From contig JBHOQX010000104.1 in assembly GCA_042408595.1 (NCBI GenBank), positions 103,563 through 167,562 on the forward strand: DNA of 64,000 bases. The letters run 5' to 3'. The position numbers and the translations under genes are program-made. The notes below the pieces were generated by a model that had not been told where the DNA came from, ran no database searches, and worked only from the letters and a program-made list of their open reading frames with translations. Source of the DNA: JBHOQX01 sp042408595 (GTDB lineage: Bacteria; Chloroflexota; Chloroflexia; Chloroflexales; Roseiflexaceae). Of this stretch, positions 57,474-64,000 are shown in pieces. Position 1 is the stretch's first letter, and every line of letters starts with the position of its first letter.

Positions 57474-60443
57474 TCACTGCGCCGCGACCCGCGGCGCGAC
57501 CCAGTACAGCACGTCCTGCGCCACGTCGCCTTTCGAGAGCACCCGCAGCGTGAGTGTGCCGGCCCGCCCGGCGAAGCGCGACAGATCGACCCGGATGGAA
57601 GCGAGCCGGCGCGACGGTGTGATGTCGCTGCGGTAGATCTGCTCGCCGCTGAACTCGATCTGCACGGTTACCCCGCTGGTGCGCGCCCCCTGCTCGAAGC
57701 CGATGTCAGCCAGCAGAGAGTGCCCGGGCTGGATCGGCGTCAGGTTGTAGCGGCCCTCGACGAAGGCGTCCTGCGGCTGCGGCGGCGCCATGGCCAGCGT
57801 GGTCGGGTAGGTGTTGCCATCCTGGAGTTGCACCTGGCCGCGGAAATCCGCCCAGCCGGCCCCGGGGGTCGCTGGCGGCCCGAACTGGATCGGGCCGCCA
57901 TTGCTGAGCCAGGTGGCGCCCGGCGCCAGATCGAGCAGGTTGATCGTCGGCGGGACGGGCGTCGGGCTGGGCGGGGCGGGAGTCGGGCTGGCCGGCGGCG
58001 GGCTGGGCGGGGCGGGAGTCGGGCTGGGTGGGGCCGGCGTGGCACTTGGCTGCACGACCAGCACCCGGTCGATCGCCGTGGTGGTCGCGCCGCCCGGCGC
58101 GACCGCCGTCAGCTTGAAATCGGTGGTCTGCTCAGGGCGGAACGGTCGCGTTCCCTCGGGGGTGACGTCGCCGAACTGCGCGATCATCACCCGCTCCGCG
58201 CCACTGACCTTCCAGCTCACCGTCACGACCTGGCCGGGCGCCACGACGTCCGGCGTCACGGAGAAGATTTCGACGACCGGCGCGCCCGGCTGCGGCATGG
58301 CGGTCGGCGCGATCGTGGGGAGCGCGGTCGGCGGCTCGGTCGGCGTGGCAGGCGCGGTCGGTGCAGCGGTGGGCTGGGCGGTGCCGACCGGCGTGGGAAC
58401 CGGCGGCGGCGGGTTGCTCGCCGTGATCAGCCAGCGCAGCAGCAGATAGAGCAGCGCGAGCACCGCCAGCGCCACCGGGATGACCCAGAGCGGGATGAGC
58501 GGCTGGCTCAGGAATTCGACCAGCACACGCTGCGGCGGCTCGTCCCCGCCGTCGGAGCGGACGGTGAATTGGTATGAGCGCTGCCAGCCGAACAGGCGCG
58601 ATGGCGCGCGCACCTGGAGATCGACGCTCTCGATCTGGCCCGGCTCCAGCACTAACTCATCCGCCGAGAAGACCGGATCGAGCTCGCTACCGCCTTCGAC
58701 GCTGAGCAGGTAACCGGAGCGGGCGTTGCCGTTGTTGCGCAGTGTCACCCGATAGCTGCCGATGCTCGTGCCGCGCGCGGCGGGCGGCACCACCGTCAGC
58801 GTGCTTGCCGCGAAGCGCCGCACGCTCCAGCGGGCGTTCGCCATGCCGGGGCTGTCGTCGCTGCTGCCGCGGGCACGGATCACCACCGGATAGTCGCCCG
58901 CTAGGCTCTCCGGCGCCCGCGGCACGAGGATCCGCACATCAACCGGCGTCGGCACGCCGGGCGCCAGCAGGATCGGCTGATCGAGCCCCTGCAGCCAGTC
59001 GCCGGGGACGCCTTCGACCGAGAGCGTGGCGACCTCCGGCGTGGGGCTTTGGTTGGTGAGCGTCAGTCGGAGTATCGCCGGCTCGCCCGGCGTGAGCGTC
59101 ATGTGTTCCTGGGTCAGGTACACGCGAATGCGGCTGCCGATCGCGGTGGCGACGCCGGGGGCGCCGGCCAACAATCCGGCTAGCAGCGGGTCAACGGTCG
59201 TCGCATCCGACGGTCCGGCGGGCGGCGGGATGAGCTGCAGGCGGAAGGGGCCAACCTGCAACGGTGCGCTCCAGGGCCAGGGGCGGGCGATGTTCGGGGG
59301 AAGGCGCATCCCGCCCAACAGGCTGCCGTTGCTGGAGCCGAGGTCGGTGACCGTTACCTGCTGGCCGTCCCAATCGATCCGCAGATGGTGACGCGAGATC
59401 GCGCTGTCTTCGAGCGGAATGGCATTGTCGCCGCTGCGGCCCGCCGTCAGCCCAGCGCCGGTCAGGTCAACGGTGCGCAGGAGCCGGTTCTGCGCATCGA
59501 AGACCTGCACCTTCGGCCCACCTGCCTGGATCACGGTCGCCTCGGCTGCGGCTGGCGCGCTCACCGGTGGTACCACAACCGTAGTGGGCGCCGCGGCGCT
59601 CGCGCCATCGCGCTGGGCCGGGGATAGGGCGGCGGCGACGTCGGCGGCGGAGGGCCGATCGTCCGGGCGCTTGGCAAGGCAGCGCAGAATCAGCGTCTCG
59701 ATCTCCGCCGGCAGGTCGGGCTGGACGATGTGCGGCGGGGTCGGTGGCGCCTGGCTATGCTTGGTCCGCGCTTCGTCAAGCGAGCGAACGGCGAAAGGTA
59801 CGTAGCCGGTGCAGACCTGGTAGAGCACGATCCCGAGCGAGTAGACATCGCTGCGGGGATCCGGCGGCTGGCCGGCGAGCTGCTCGGGCGCCATGTAGGC
59901 CGGTGCGCCGACCGGCGGCCCATCGCCCTGGGCGAGCTGGGCCATGCCGAAGTCGCTCAGCTTGAGGGTATACCGGTCGGGTGCGGCGGCGCCGGCGCTC
60001 GCCAGCAGCAGATTATCCGGCTTGACACCGCCATGCGTTACCTGTCGTGCGTGAGCGTAGGCCAGCGCATCGGCGGCCTGGCGCAGCAGTTCCTGGGCGA
60101 GGGGGAGCGGCAACGGCCCGCCGGGGCGGGGCTGGCGCAGCAGCAACGCGCGCAGCGAGCCGTCCGGCAGCAGCTCCTCGGCGATGAAATAGCGGCGGCC
60201 AAGCTGGCCGGAGTTGTAGATTTTGACAATATGCGGATGGTCCAGCCCGGCGGCGGCGCGCACGGTGCGGGTGAATCGCTCGGCGAACTGCGGTTGCGCG
60301 GCGACACGCGCGTCGATGATCTTGATCGCCACCGGGCGGTTGAGCCGCAACTGGCGCCCACGGAAGGTCTGGCCGGCCGGCCCGGCGCCGAGCAGTGCTT
60401 CGATCTGGTAGTCGCCGAGAATCTGACCAAGGATATCGGTCAT
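57474..60443 (-). CDS. FHA-domain Ser/Thr kinase-like protein (probable pseudokinase)
   Basis: The 989-residue product has a kinase-like domain (1-275), an FHA domain (about 310-400, GRSGDNAIPLEDSAISRHH and SSNGSLLGG), extracytoplasmic-type CARDB/Ig-like domains, a membrane helix (VIPVALAVLALLYLLLRW), a Pro/Thr/Ala-rich linker and a terminal beta-sandwich. In the kinase part the ATP lysine (Lys 41) and DFG (164-166) are present, but the catalytic HRD is HGG (137-139), lacking the Asp. It is probably a pseudokinase that binds phosphothreonine partners through FHA. GAGGTG lies 7 bases before the ATG. Confidence 0.9.
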   Translation of the reverse strand: MTDILGQILGDYQIEALLGAGPAGQTFRGRQLRLNRPVAIKIIDARVAAQPQFAERFTRTVRAAAGLDHPHIVKIYNSGQLGRRYFIAEELLPDGSLRALLLRQPRPGGPLPLPLAQELLRQAADALAYAHARQVTHGGVKPDNLLLASAGAAAPDRYTLKLSDFGMAQLAQGDGPPVGAPAYMAPEQLAGQPPDPRSDVYSLGIVLYQVCTGYVPFAVRSLDEARTKHSQAPPTPPHIVQPDLPAEIETLILRCLAKRPDDRPSAADVAAALSPAQRDGASAAAPTTVVVPPVSAPAAAEATVIQAGGPKVQVFDAQNRLLRTVDLTGAGLTAGRSGDNAIPLEDSAISRHHLRIDWDGQQVTVTDLGSSNGSLLGGMRLPPNIARPWPWSAPLQVGPFRLQLIPPPAGPSDATTVDPLLAGLLAGAPGVATAIGSRIRVYLTQEHMTLTPGEPAILRLTLTNQSPTPEVATLSVEGVPGDWLQGLDQPILLAPGVPTPVDVRILVPRAPESLAGDYPVVIRARGSSDDSPGMANARWSVRRFAASTLTVVPPAARGTSIGSYRVTLRNNGNARSGYLLSVEGGSELDPVFSADELVLEPGQIESVDLQVRAPSRLFGWQRSYQFTVRSDGGDEPPQRVLVEFLSQPLIPLWVIPVALAVLALLYLLLRWLITASNPPPPVPTPVGTAQPTAAPTAPATPTEPPTALPTIAPTAMPQPGAPVVEIFSVTPDVVAPGQVVTVSWKVSGAERVMIAQFGDVTPEGTRPFRPEQTTDFKLTAVAPGGATTTAIDRVLVVQPSATPAPPSPTPAPPSPPPASPTPAPPSPTPVPPTINLLDLAPGATWLSNGGPIQFGPPATPGAGWADFRGQVQLQDGNTYPTTLAMAPPQPQDAFVEGRYNLTPIQPGHSLLADIGFEQGARTSGVTVQIEFSGEQIYRSDITPSRRLASIRVDLSRFAGRAGTLTLRVLSKGDVAQDVLYWVAPRVAAQ

Positions 60444-60450
60444 TACGACA

Positions 60451-60494
60451 CCTCAGGGGCAATGCCGGCGCAGCACCGGCGACAACGCCTGAGG
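60451..60494 (-). repeat. nested inverted repeats at the kinase-like gene's promoter
   Basis: CCTCAGG (60451-60457) pairs with CCTGAGG (60488-60494) and encloses GCCGG/CCGGC (60464-60468 and 60476-60480). They overlap the ribosome-binding site and the likely transcription start, so they could be an operator or a 5' hairpin. Confidence 0.4.
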
Positions 60495-60496
60495 AT

Positions 60497-60524
60497 ATTG
60501 TAAATCATTTTTTTGGCGAGGCAA
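60497..60524 (-). promoter_or_regulatory. sigma-70-type promoter of the kinase-like gene
   Basis: On the minus strand TTGCCT (60524-60519) and TACAAT (60502-60497) are 16 bases apart, giving a short leader of about 45 bases before the ATG at 60443. Confidence 0.65.
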
Positions 60525-60719
60525 TCCGGGGCTGGCGCATCGGGCGGTGTTACCGTCCGACAGATCCCCCTGCTCGGGCAGTCAGCCAGGAACAGCGGGG
60601 AGGTACGGCCATCTCAGTCCCCTGTGGTGGTGGGCGTTGGGAAGGCTTCGCCTGCGCCGCGTCGTGGCGCAGCTGGTGCGGCTGGCGCGGCGGAGCGCGC
60701 TGGCTTCACCTGCGCAGCA

Positions 60720-61361
60720 TCAGCGCGGTTCTGCATCCGCCAACGTCGCGTAGCCGAAGACGATATTGAACGCCCGGCACCAGATGACGACCGAGCGGTA
60801 CCGGTCCAGATCGAGGTCCGCCGGCAGTGCATAGTTCTGGTCGCCGACATTGCCTTTCAGCCGGGCGAGCTGGAGGTGCTCGCCGGCGTCCTTCTCCGGG
60901 TTCCCGCCGGTATGGAGGGTCACGAACAGATCCGGCCCGTTGGTCGATGAAAAGCCGTCCAACCGCAGAACCCGCTGTCCGTTTTCCAGCCGGTAGATCG
61001 TCGCCGTGCCCTCAGCCCGGTCGCCGGGAAAGCTCCCCGCCACAAACGTGCCGCGGCTGAGGACAACCGGCCCAACGGGCGCGGTGGTGGCGGTGGGTTC
61101 GGCCATGGCGGCGGTCGGAGCGGCGGGCGCGGCGGTGGGTTCGGCCATAGCGGCGGTCGGGGCGGCGGGCGCGGCGGTGGGCTCGGCCATGGCGGCGGTC
61201 GGGGCGGCGGGCGCGGCGGGGAATGCCTCGTCGACTGTGCGGTTGTAGAAGGAGGGGGACAGCGCCCAGACTCCAAAGATGACCAGAGCGATAGCGATCA
61301 CACGCCGGATTTTGCGCGCGGTGGACATTTCGCTCCAGTCGCGGCGGATACGCGCAAACAT
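60720..61361 (-). CDS. membrane-anchored DM13-domain protein
   Basis: The 213-residue product has an N-terminal membrane segment (VIAIALVIFGVWALSPSFY), a linker with three tandem copies of a 14-residue Ala/Pro/Thr unit (APAAPTAAMAEPTA), and a C-terminal DM13-like domain with GTATIYRLENG, VLRLDGFSSTNGPDLFVTL and FNIVFGYATL. DM13 is an extracellular or redox-associated domain of uncertain role. AGGAG lies 8 bases before the ATG at 61361. Confidence 0.85.
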   Translation of the reverse strand: MFARIRRDWSEMSTARKIRRVIAIALVIFGVWALSPSFYNRTVDEAFPAAPAAPTAAMAEPTAAPAAPTAAMAEPTAAPAAPTAAMAEPTATTAPVGPVVLSRGTFVAGSFPGDRAEGTATIYRLENGQRVLRLDGFSSTNGPDLFVTLHTGGNPEKDAGEHLQLARLKGNVGDQNYALPADLDLDRYRSVVIWCRAFNIVFGYATLADAEPR

Positions 61362-61450
61362 AGCTGCACTCCTGTTCTGCTGCACTAGCGTAGATTGGTC
61401 AAGTTTCGCAGACAGGCGTTACGGCGCGCGAATCAAGAGCTTACAACACG

Positions 61451-62683
61451 CTAACGGCCGGCTGTCGCGGCGCCCGTCGGCAGGCGCAGAGTCGCAATCG
61501 TGACCGCCGACAGAACATAGACGACGGCCGCGGCCAGGATCGCTGGGCGGAAGCCGGCCTCTATCTGCACCCAGCCGCTGATCGCCGATGCTGCCGACCA
61601 GCCGAGCGCCCAGCCGATGCTCAGCAGGCTGACCGCCAGGCCGCGCTGGCGCGGCGGGGTCGCCTGCATCACCAACGCGTCGGTCAGCGGGTAGCTGGCG
61701 GCGACGCACAGCCCGCGAAGAAAGAACCCGACCACTGCGGGTGGCAGCAGCGGGATGAGCATGAGCAGCATCCCGGGCGCCGCGCCGAAGCGCAGCCATG
61801 CTGCGGCCCGCTGGAGGCCGACGCGGGCGCTGGCCGGGCCGCCGAGGGCCGCGCCCAACCCCATGCCAAGTGCCCCGATCGCCAGCATCACGCCGACCAC
61901 CGCGTCGCTCAGGCCGAACTCCTGGCGGAAGAACAGGTTCTGGAACGGCAGGAACAGCCCGCCGCCGGCACCAAGCAGCAGCGAGGGCAGCGCGAAGCGC
62001 AACAGTGCCCGGATGGGCAGACGCCGCCCCGCTGCCGCGTCCGTGCCCGTCTCATCGTGCGCCGCTTCGATGAAGGGCGGCAACGCCGGGAGCGCCGCGG
62101 CCAGGCTCAGCGCGACGACGACCGCCAGCGACAGGCGGTAGGCCGCGGCGCTCTGCGGGCTGGTGCCGAGGAGTGCGCCGCCGGCCGCCGGCAGCACCCC
62201 GCCGACCAGACTTCCGGCCAGCCCGACCAGCAGCGCCGCCGAGGCGTTCATGCCGAAGACCGTCGGCCGCTGGGCTGCGGTCGTGATATGCGCCAGCAGC
62301 GGTACCACCGCGGTCTGCGCCAGGATGAGCGCCGCCCCGATCACGAACTGCGTCAGGCCCAGCATCCAGAGCGCGCCAGAGAGGAGGGTGGCGCACCAGC
62401 CGACGGCGTAGGCCACCACGCCGACAAGCAGGGCACGGCGCGCGCCAGCCCGGTCGATCAGCAGCCCGATCGGCAGACCGAGCGCCGCGCCCGCCAGCCG
62501 GTTGACCGTCGAGAGCAGCCCGGCGATGTTGTTGCCGTAGCCGAGGCTGGCGAGGTAGAAATTGAACAGCAGGTCGGCAATGCTGCCGGCGAGACCGAGC
62601 AAGGCGCTGTGCAGCAGCACGCGCCAGATCTGCGGGCTGAGGCGCGCCGGCGCGGCCAGAGCGCGGGAAAGGAGTGTTCGCAC
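61451..62683 (-). CDS. MFS transporter
   Basis: The 410-residue product has twelve predicted membrane helices and the MFS loop signature near the end of helix 2 (GLPIGLLIDRAGARRALLVG, matching G-x3-D-R-x-G-R-R). It belongs to the YCR023C/DHA-like metabolite or drug exporters; the substrate is unknown. Start codon GTG at 62683. It lies next to the broken cardiolipin synthase gene. Confidence 0.9.
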   Translation of the reverse strand: MRTLLSRALAAPARLSPQIWRVLLHSALLGLAGSIADLLFNFYLASLGYGNNIAGLLSTVNRLAGAALGLPIGLLIDRAGARRALLVGVVAYAVGWCATLLSGALWMLGLTQFVIGAALILAQTAVVPLLAHITTAAQRPTVFGMNASAALLVGLAGSLVGGVLPAAGGALLGTSPQSAAAYRLSLAVVVALSLAAALPALPPFIEAAHDETGTDAAAGRRLPIRALLRFALPSLLLGAGGGLFLPFQNLFFRQEFGLSDAVVGVMLAIGALGMGLGAALGGPASARVGLQRAAAWLRFGAAPGMLLMLIPLLPPAVVGFFLRGLCVAASYPLTDALVMQATPPRQRGLAVSLLSIGWALGWSAASAISGWVQIEAGFRPAILAAAVVYVLSAVTIATLRLPTGAATAGR

Positions 62684-62766
62684 GGTTCACCCCGCCCATT
62701 GGGCATACAGAGGACGCCGCGGCTCGCCTGAGCCGCGGTGTGCCGCGTTCCGTCCACGTTCGCCGG

Positions 62767-63309
62767 CTACTGCAAGGCGGATGGCAGCCGGGTGAGGTTT
62801 TCGAACAGGTTGGTAGACAGCGGGCGCGCATTCCACTCGGCCAGATGGATCGGACTGGACCTGGCCAGATACTCGGCTTCGACCACGTGCGGTTTGGCAA
62901 CCAGGTCGCGGTCGTAGCACACCAGCGAAACCTCCCGGTCGGGCTGGAACGAGCGGATGTCCATATCGCTCGAGCCGATCACGGCCATGTCGTCGTCGAT
63001 GGTCATAACTTCGCCGTGGAGCCGGGGTACCAGCGCGAGCTACAGCGATCCCTCAGCGCGCGCACCGCACGCCGCGCGCCGCCGCTCGTTCGAGCCCGAC
63101 AACGCACCCATTCGTTTCGACATCGCGGTTGAATGCGAAGAACTCAACAACAGCTTCAGTCTGCAGCAGGGCACCAGGAAGATCAGCATCAACCAGACGG
63201 TCGCCGCTGCCGGCTTGCGCTTCACCGGCACGATACCCAGCGCCGCGATGACAATCCGCCACGACAGGATGTACAGCAGCACGGTGATCGTCGTCCCATC
63301 CAGCTTCAT
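62767..63309 (-). pseudogene. cardiolipin synthase with an internal deletion
   Basis: The 5' part (about 63309-63180) encodes LYILSWRIVIAALGIVPV and VWLMLIFLVP, the membrane N-terminus of bacterial cardiolipin synthase. The 3' part (63020-62767) encodes the second phospholipase D motif region, IDDDMAVIGSSDMDIRSF and VSLVCYDRDLVA. About 300 residues between them, including the first HKD motif, are missing, and the frame changes. In the remaining HKD motif, HxK reads HGE. It cannot make an active enzyme. Confidence 0.7.
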
Positions 63310-63355
63310 ACGTCATCCCCTTTGCTATGGCTGCTGTCGCTATTCTAAACGATAC

Positions 63356-63517
63356 GTGAAGAAGCGGCGCCGGCGTCGGTCGCAGCACGGACGGGATGCG
63401 CTGGGAGCGCACGAGGTGGCGCTGCCGCCGGGCGGCCTGCTGGCCCTGGAGATCATGCCGTCCGGCGCGATCATCGGGCTAGGGCGGGGCGGTCAGGTCA
63501 TGACTCTCGCCCCGTGA
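63356..63517 (+). CDS. possible 53-residue small protein
   Basis: A GTG-started frame encodes a basic N-terminus (KKRRRRRSQ) and a hydrophobic strand-like segment (VALPPGGLLALEIMPSG). It may be a remnant of a larger gene. No ribosome-binding site or family match is evident. Confidence 0.25.
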   Translation: MKKRRRRRSQHGRDALGAHEVALPPGGLLALEIMPSGAIIGLGRGGQVMTLAP

Positions 63518-63697
63518 GCGGCGTGGTGCCGCCGGCACGAGAGGCAGTGCTCTGTCCGTGCCCGTGCGCTGGCGAGGTGGGTGCGGGCGAGGGACAGAAA
63601 AGTTACTTCCTCTATTGACACCCTGCCGGGACCACCCGGGCGAGGTTCGTTGCGTTCCCCTTTCTGATCGCGTGAATGTCTAAGCGAATGTCTGAAA

Positions 63698-63860
63698 GAG
63701 GTTGTCTGCAAAGCTTCCAGCGGGGGTGTTGCGGACCGCAGGTCCCCAGAAACCATCCGACCCCGCTGCGCGGTCGGCGGTACCGTCGCCGACCGCGCAG
63801 CGGAACATCGGGAGTCGTGAAGGGCTGCGCCCGCCAAACCTCCCCGTTGCAGACAGCCTC
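63698..63860 (+). repeat. 163-bp element with terminal inverted repeats and a 17-bp hairpin
   Basis: GAGGTTGTCTGCAA (63698-63711) pairs with 63847-63860 with one G-U mismatch. Inside, 63763-63779 and 63787-63803 form a perfect 17-base GC hairpin around a 7-base loop. A block at 63824-63845 matches that of the element at 38638-38760. The ends resemble IS5-group terminal repeats, so it may be a MITE. Confidence 0.6.
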
Positions 63861-64000
63861 TAAGAAACTATCTCAAAACGTTGGGGTATATGGTACCATC
63901 CCGTGCAGCAGAAATGAGGAAGGAGCGCACGCACTGCCACGTACCCGAAAGCAACCAAAGGAACTGCCCACCATCTGGCGCGTGCCAGATGATCTGTGGG
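63861..64000 (+). mobile_element. left end of an insertion sequence (IS5-like), truncated by the window
   Basis: The sequence from about 63861 (TAAGAAACTATCTCAAAAC, resembling an IS5-group terminal repeat) leads into a transposase start with family motif WRVPDDLW. The right end lies outside the window. The boundary on the left is approximate. Confidence 0.55.
63934..64000 (+). CDS. transposase N-terminus, IS5-like (partial)
   Basis: The frame encodes PRTRKQPKELPTIWRVPDDLW, typical of the start of IS5-group transposases, where P-D-D-L-W is conserved. The ribosome-binding site AGGAAGGAG (63917-63925) lies 8 bases before a CTG, which is the only plausible start in this frame; no ATG, GTG or TTG is available. 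The gene continues beyond 64000. Confidence 0.6.
   Translation, partial: MPRTRKQPKELPTIWRVPDDLW

Noticed and set aside
61084..61209. Tandem 42-base repeats as a satellite or CRISPR
   Set aside because: They are in frame within the DM13 gene and encode the Ala/Pro/Thr linker, so they are a coding repeat.

Overview
The window is about two-thirds G+C and densely coded on both strands. It reads as a chromosomal segment of a member of the Chloroflexota, probably class Chloroflexia. The basis is the gene content and style: a Ser/Thr-kinase-like protein carrying FHA, a membrane segment and CARDB-like domains; a family 39 glycosyltransferase; a RicT/PSP1 protein; GAF-histidine kinase and class III cyclase heads; and many dispersed GC-rich palindromes. 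This assignment is inference. I saw no tRNA, rRNA, CRISPR array, prophage or replication origin.

Layout. 1-15.3 kb: a TPR/membrane protein, three alpha/beta hydrolases, an ACT protein, a GAF histidine kinase, peptidyl-tRNA hydrolase, an EamA transporter, a family 39 glycosyltransferase (GT39) followed by a PHP phosphoesterase, an alcohol-dehydrogenase-like protein, an AidB-like acyl-CoA dehydrogenase and a Nudix hydrolase. 15.3-22.7 kb: an IF-2B-like protein convergent with a CinA-like/nucleotidyltransferase fusion, an OmpR-type regulator, an ABC-F ATPase with a leader-peptide attenuator, a DUF4126 membrane protein and an aspartate aminotransferase. 22.9-31.4 kb: a serine hydrolase, then pgi-pgl-rpiA-galM on one strand (hexose entry and pentose-phosphate steps), glnA and a decayed peptidase. 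31.4-38.8 kb: a plastic region with frameshifted topoisomerase IB and flavin oxidase genes, a DDAH-like hydrolase, a duplicated adenylate-cyclase head bracketing a lower-GC CPBP protease, and an amber-interrupted cyclase overlapping a cyclic-nucleotide-binding PP2C phosphatase; a Cys/Met-metabolism PLP enzyme follows. 38.8-49.3 kb: acylphosphatase, phoU, lepA, a parvulin lipoprotein, tatD, a transglutaminase-like membrane protein, ricT, a J-domain-like coiled-coil protein and an APH-like kinase. 49.8-63.5 kb: an M1 peptidase, an enolase-superfamily enzyme, a 1052-residue BNR/VPS10 repeat protein, a ChrB-like protein, the FHA pseudokinase, a DM13 protein, an MFS transporter and an internally deleted cardiolipin synthase. 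63.7-64.0 kb: a 163-bp inverted-repeat element followed by the left end of an insertion sequence that runs off the window.

Two themes recur. Promoters are often of the extended -10 type (TGN followed by TANANT), and the three clear -35 boxes read TTGCC(A/T); some -10 boxes lie so close to the start codon that the mRNA is probably leaderless. Short palindromic or inverted-repeat-bounded elements are scattered between genes and twice lie in frame inside the GT39 gene. The most interesting single items are the ABC-F leader-peptide attenuator (20324-20402), the coupled but broken cyclase/cNMP-phosphatase unit (35358-37324) with its duplicated head, the CinA/nucleotidyltransferase fusion, and the in-frame palindromes.
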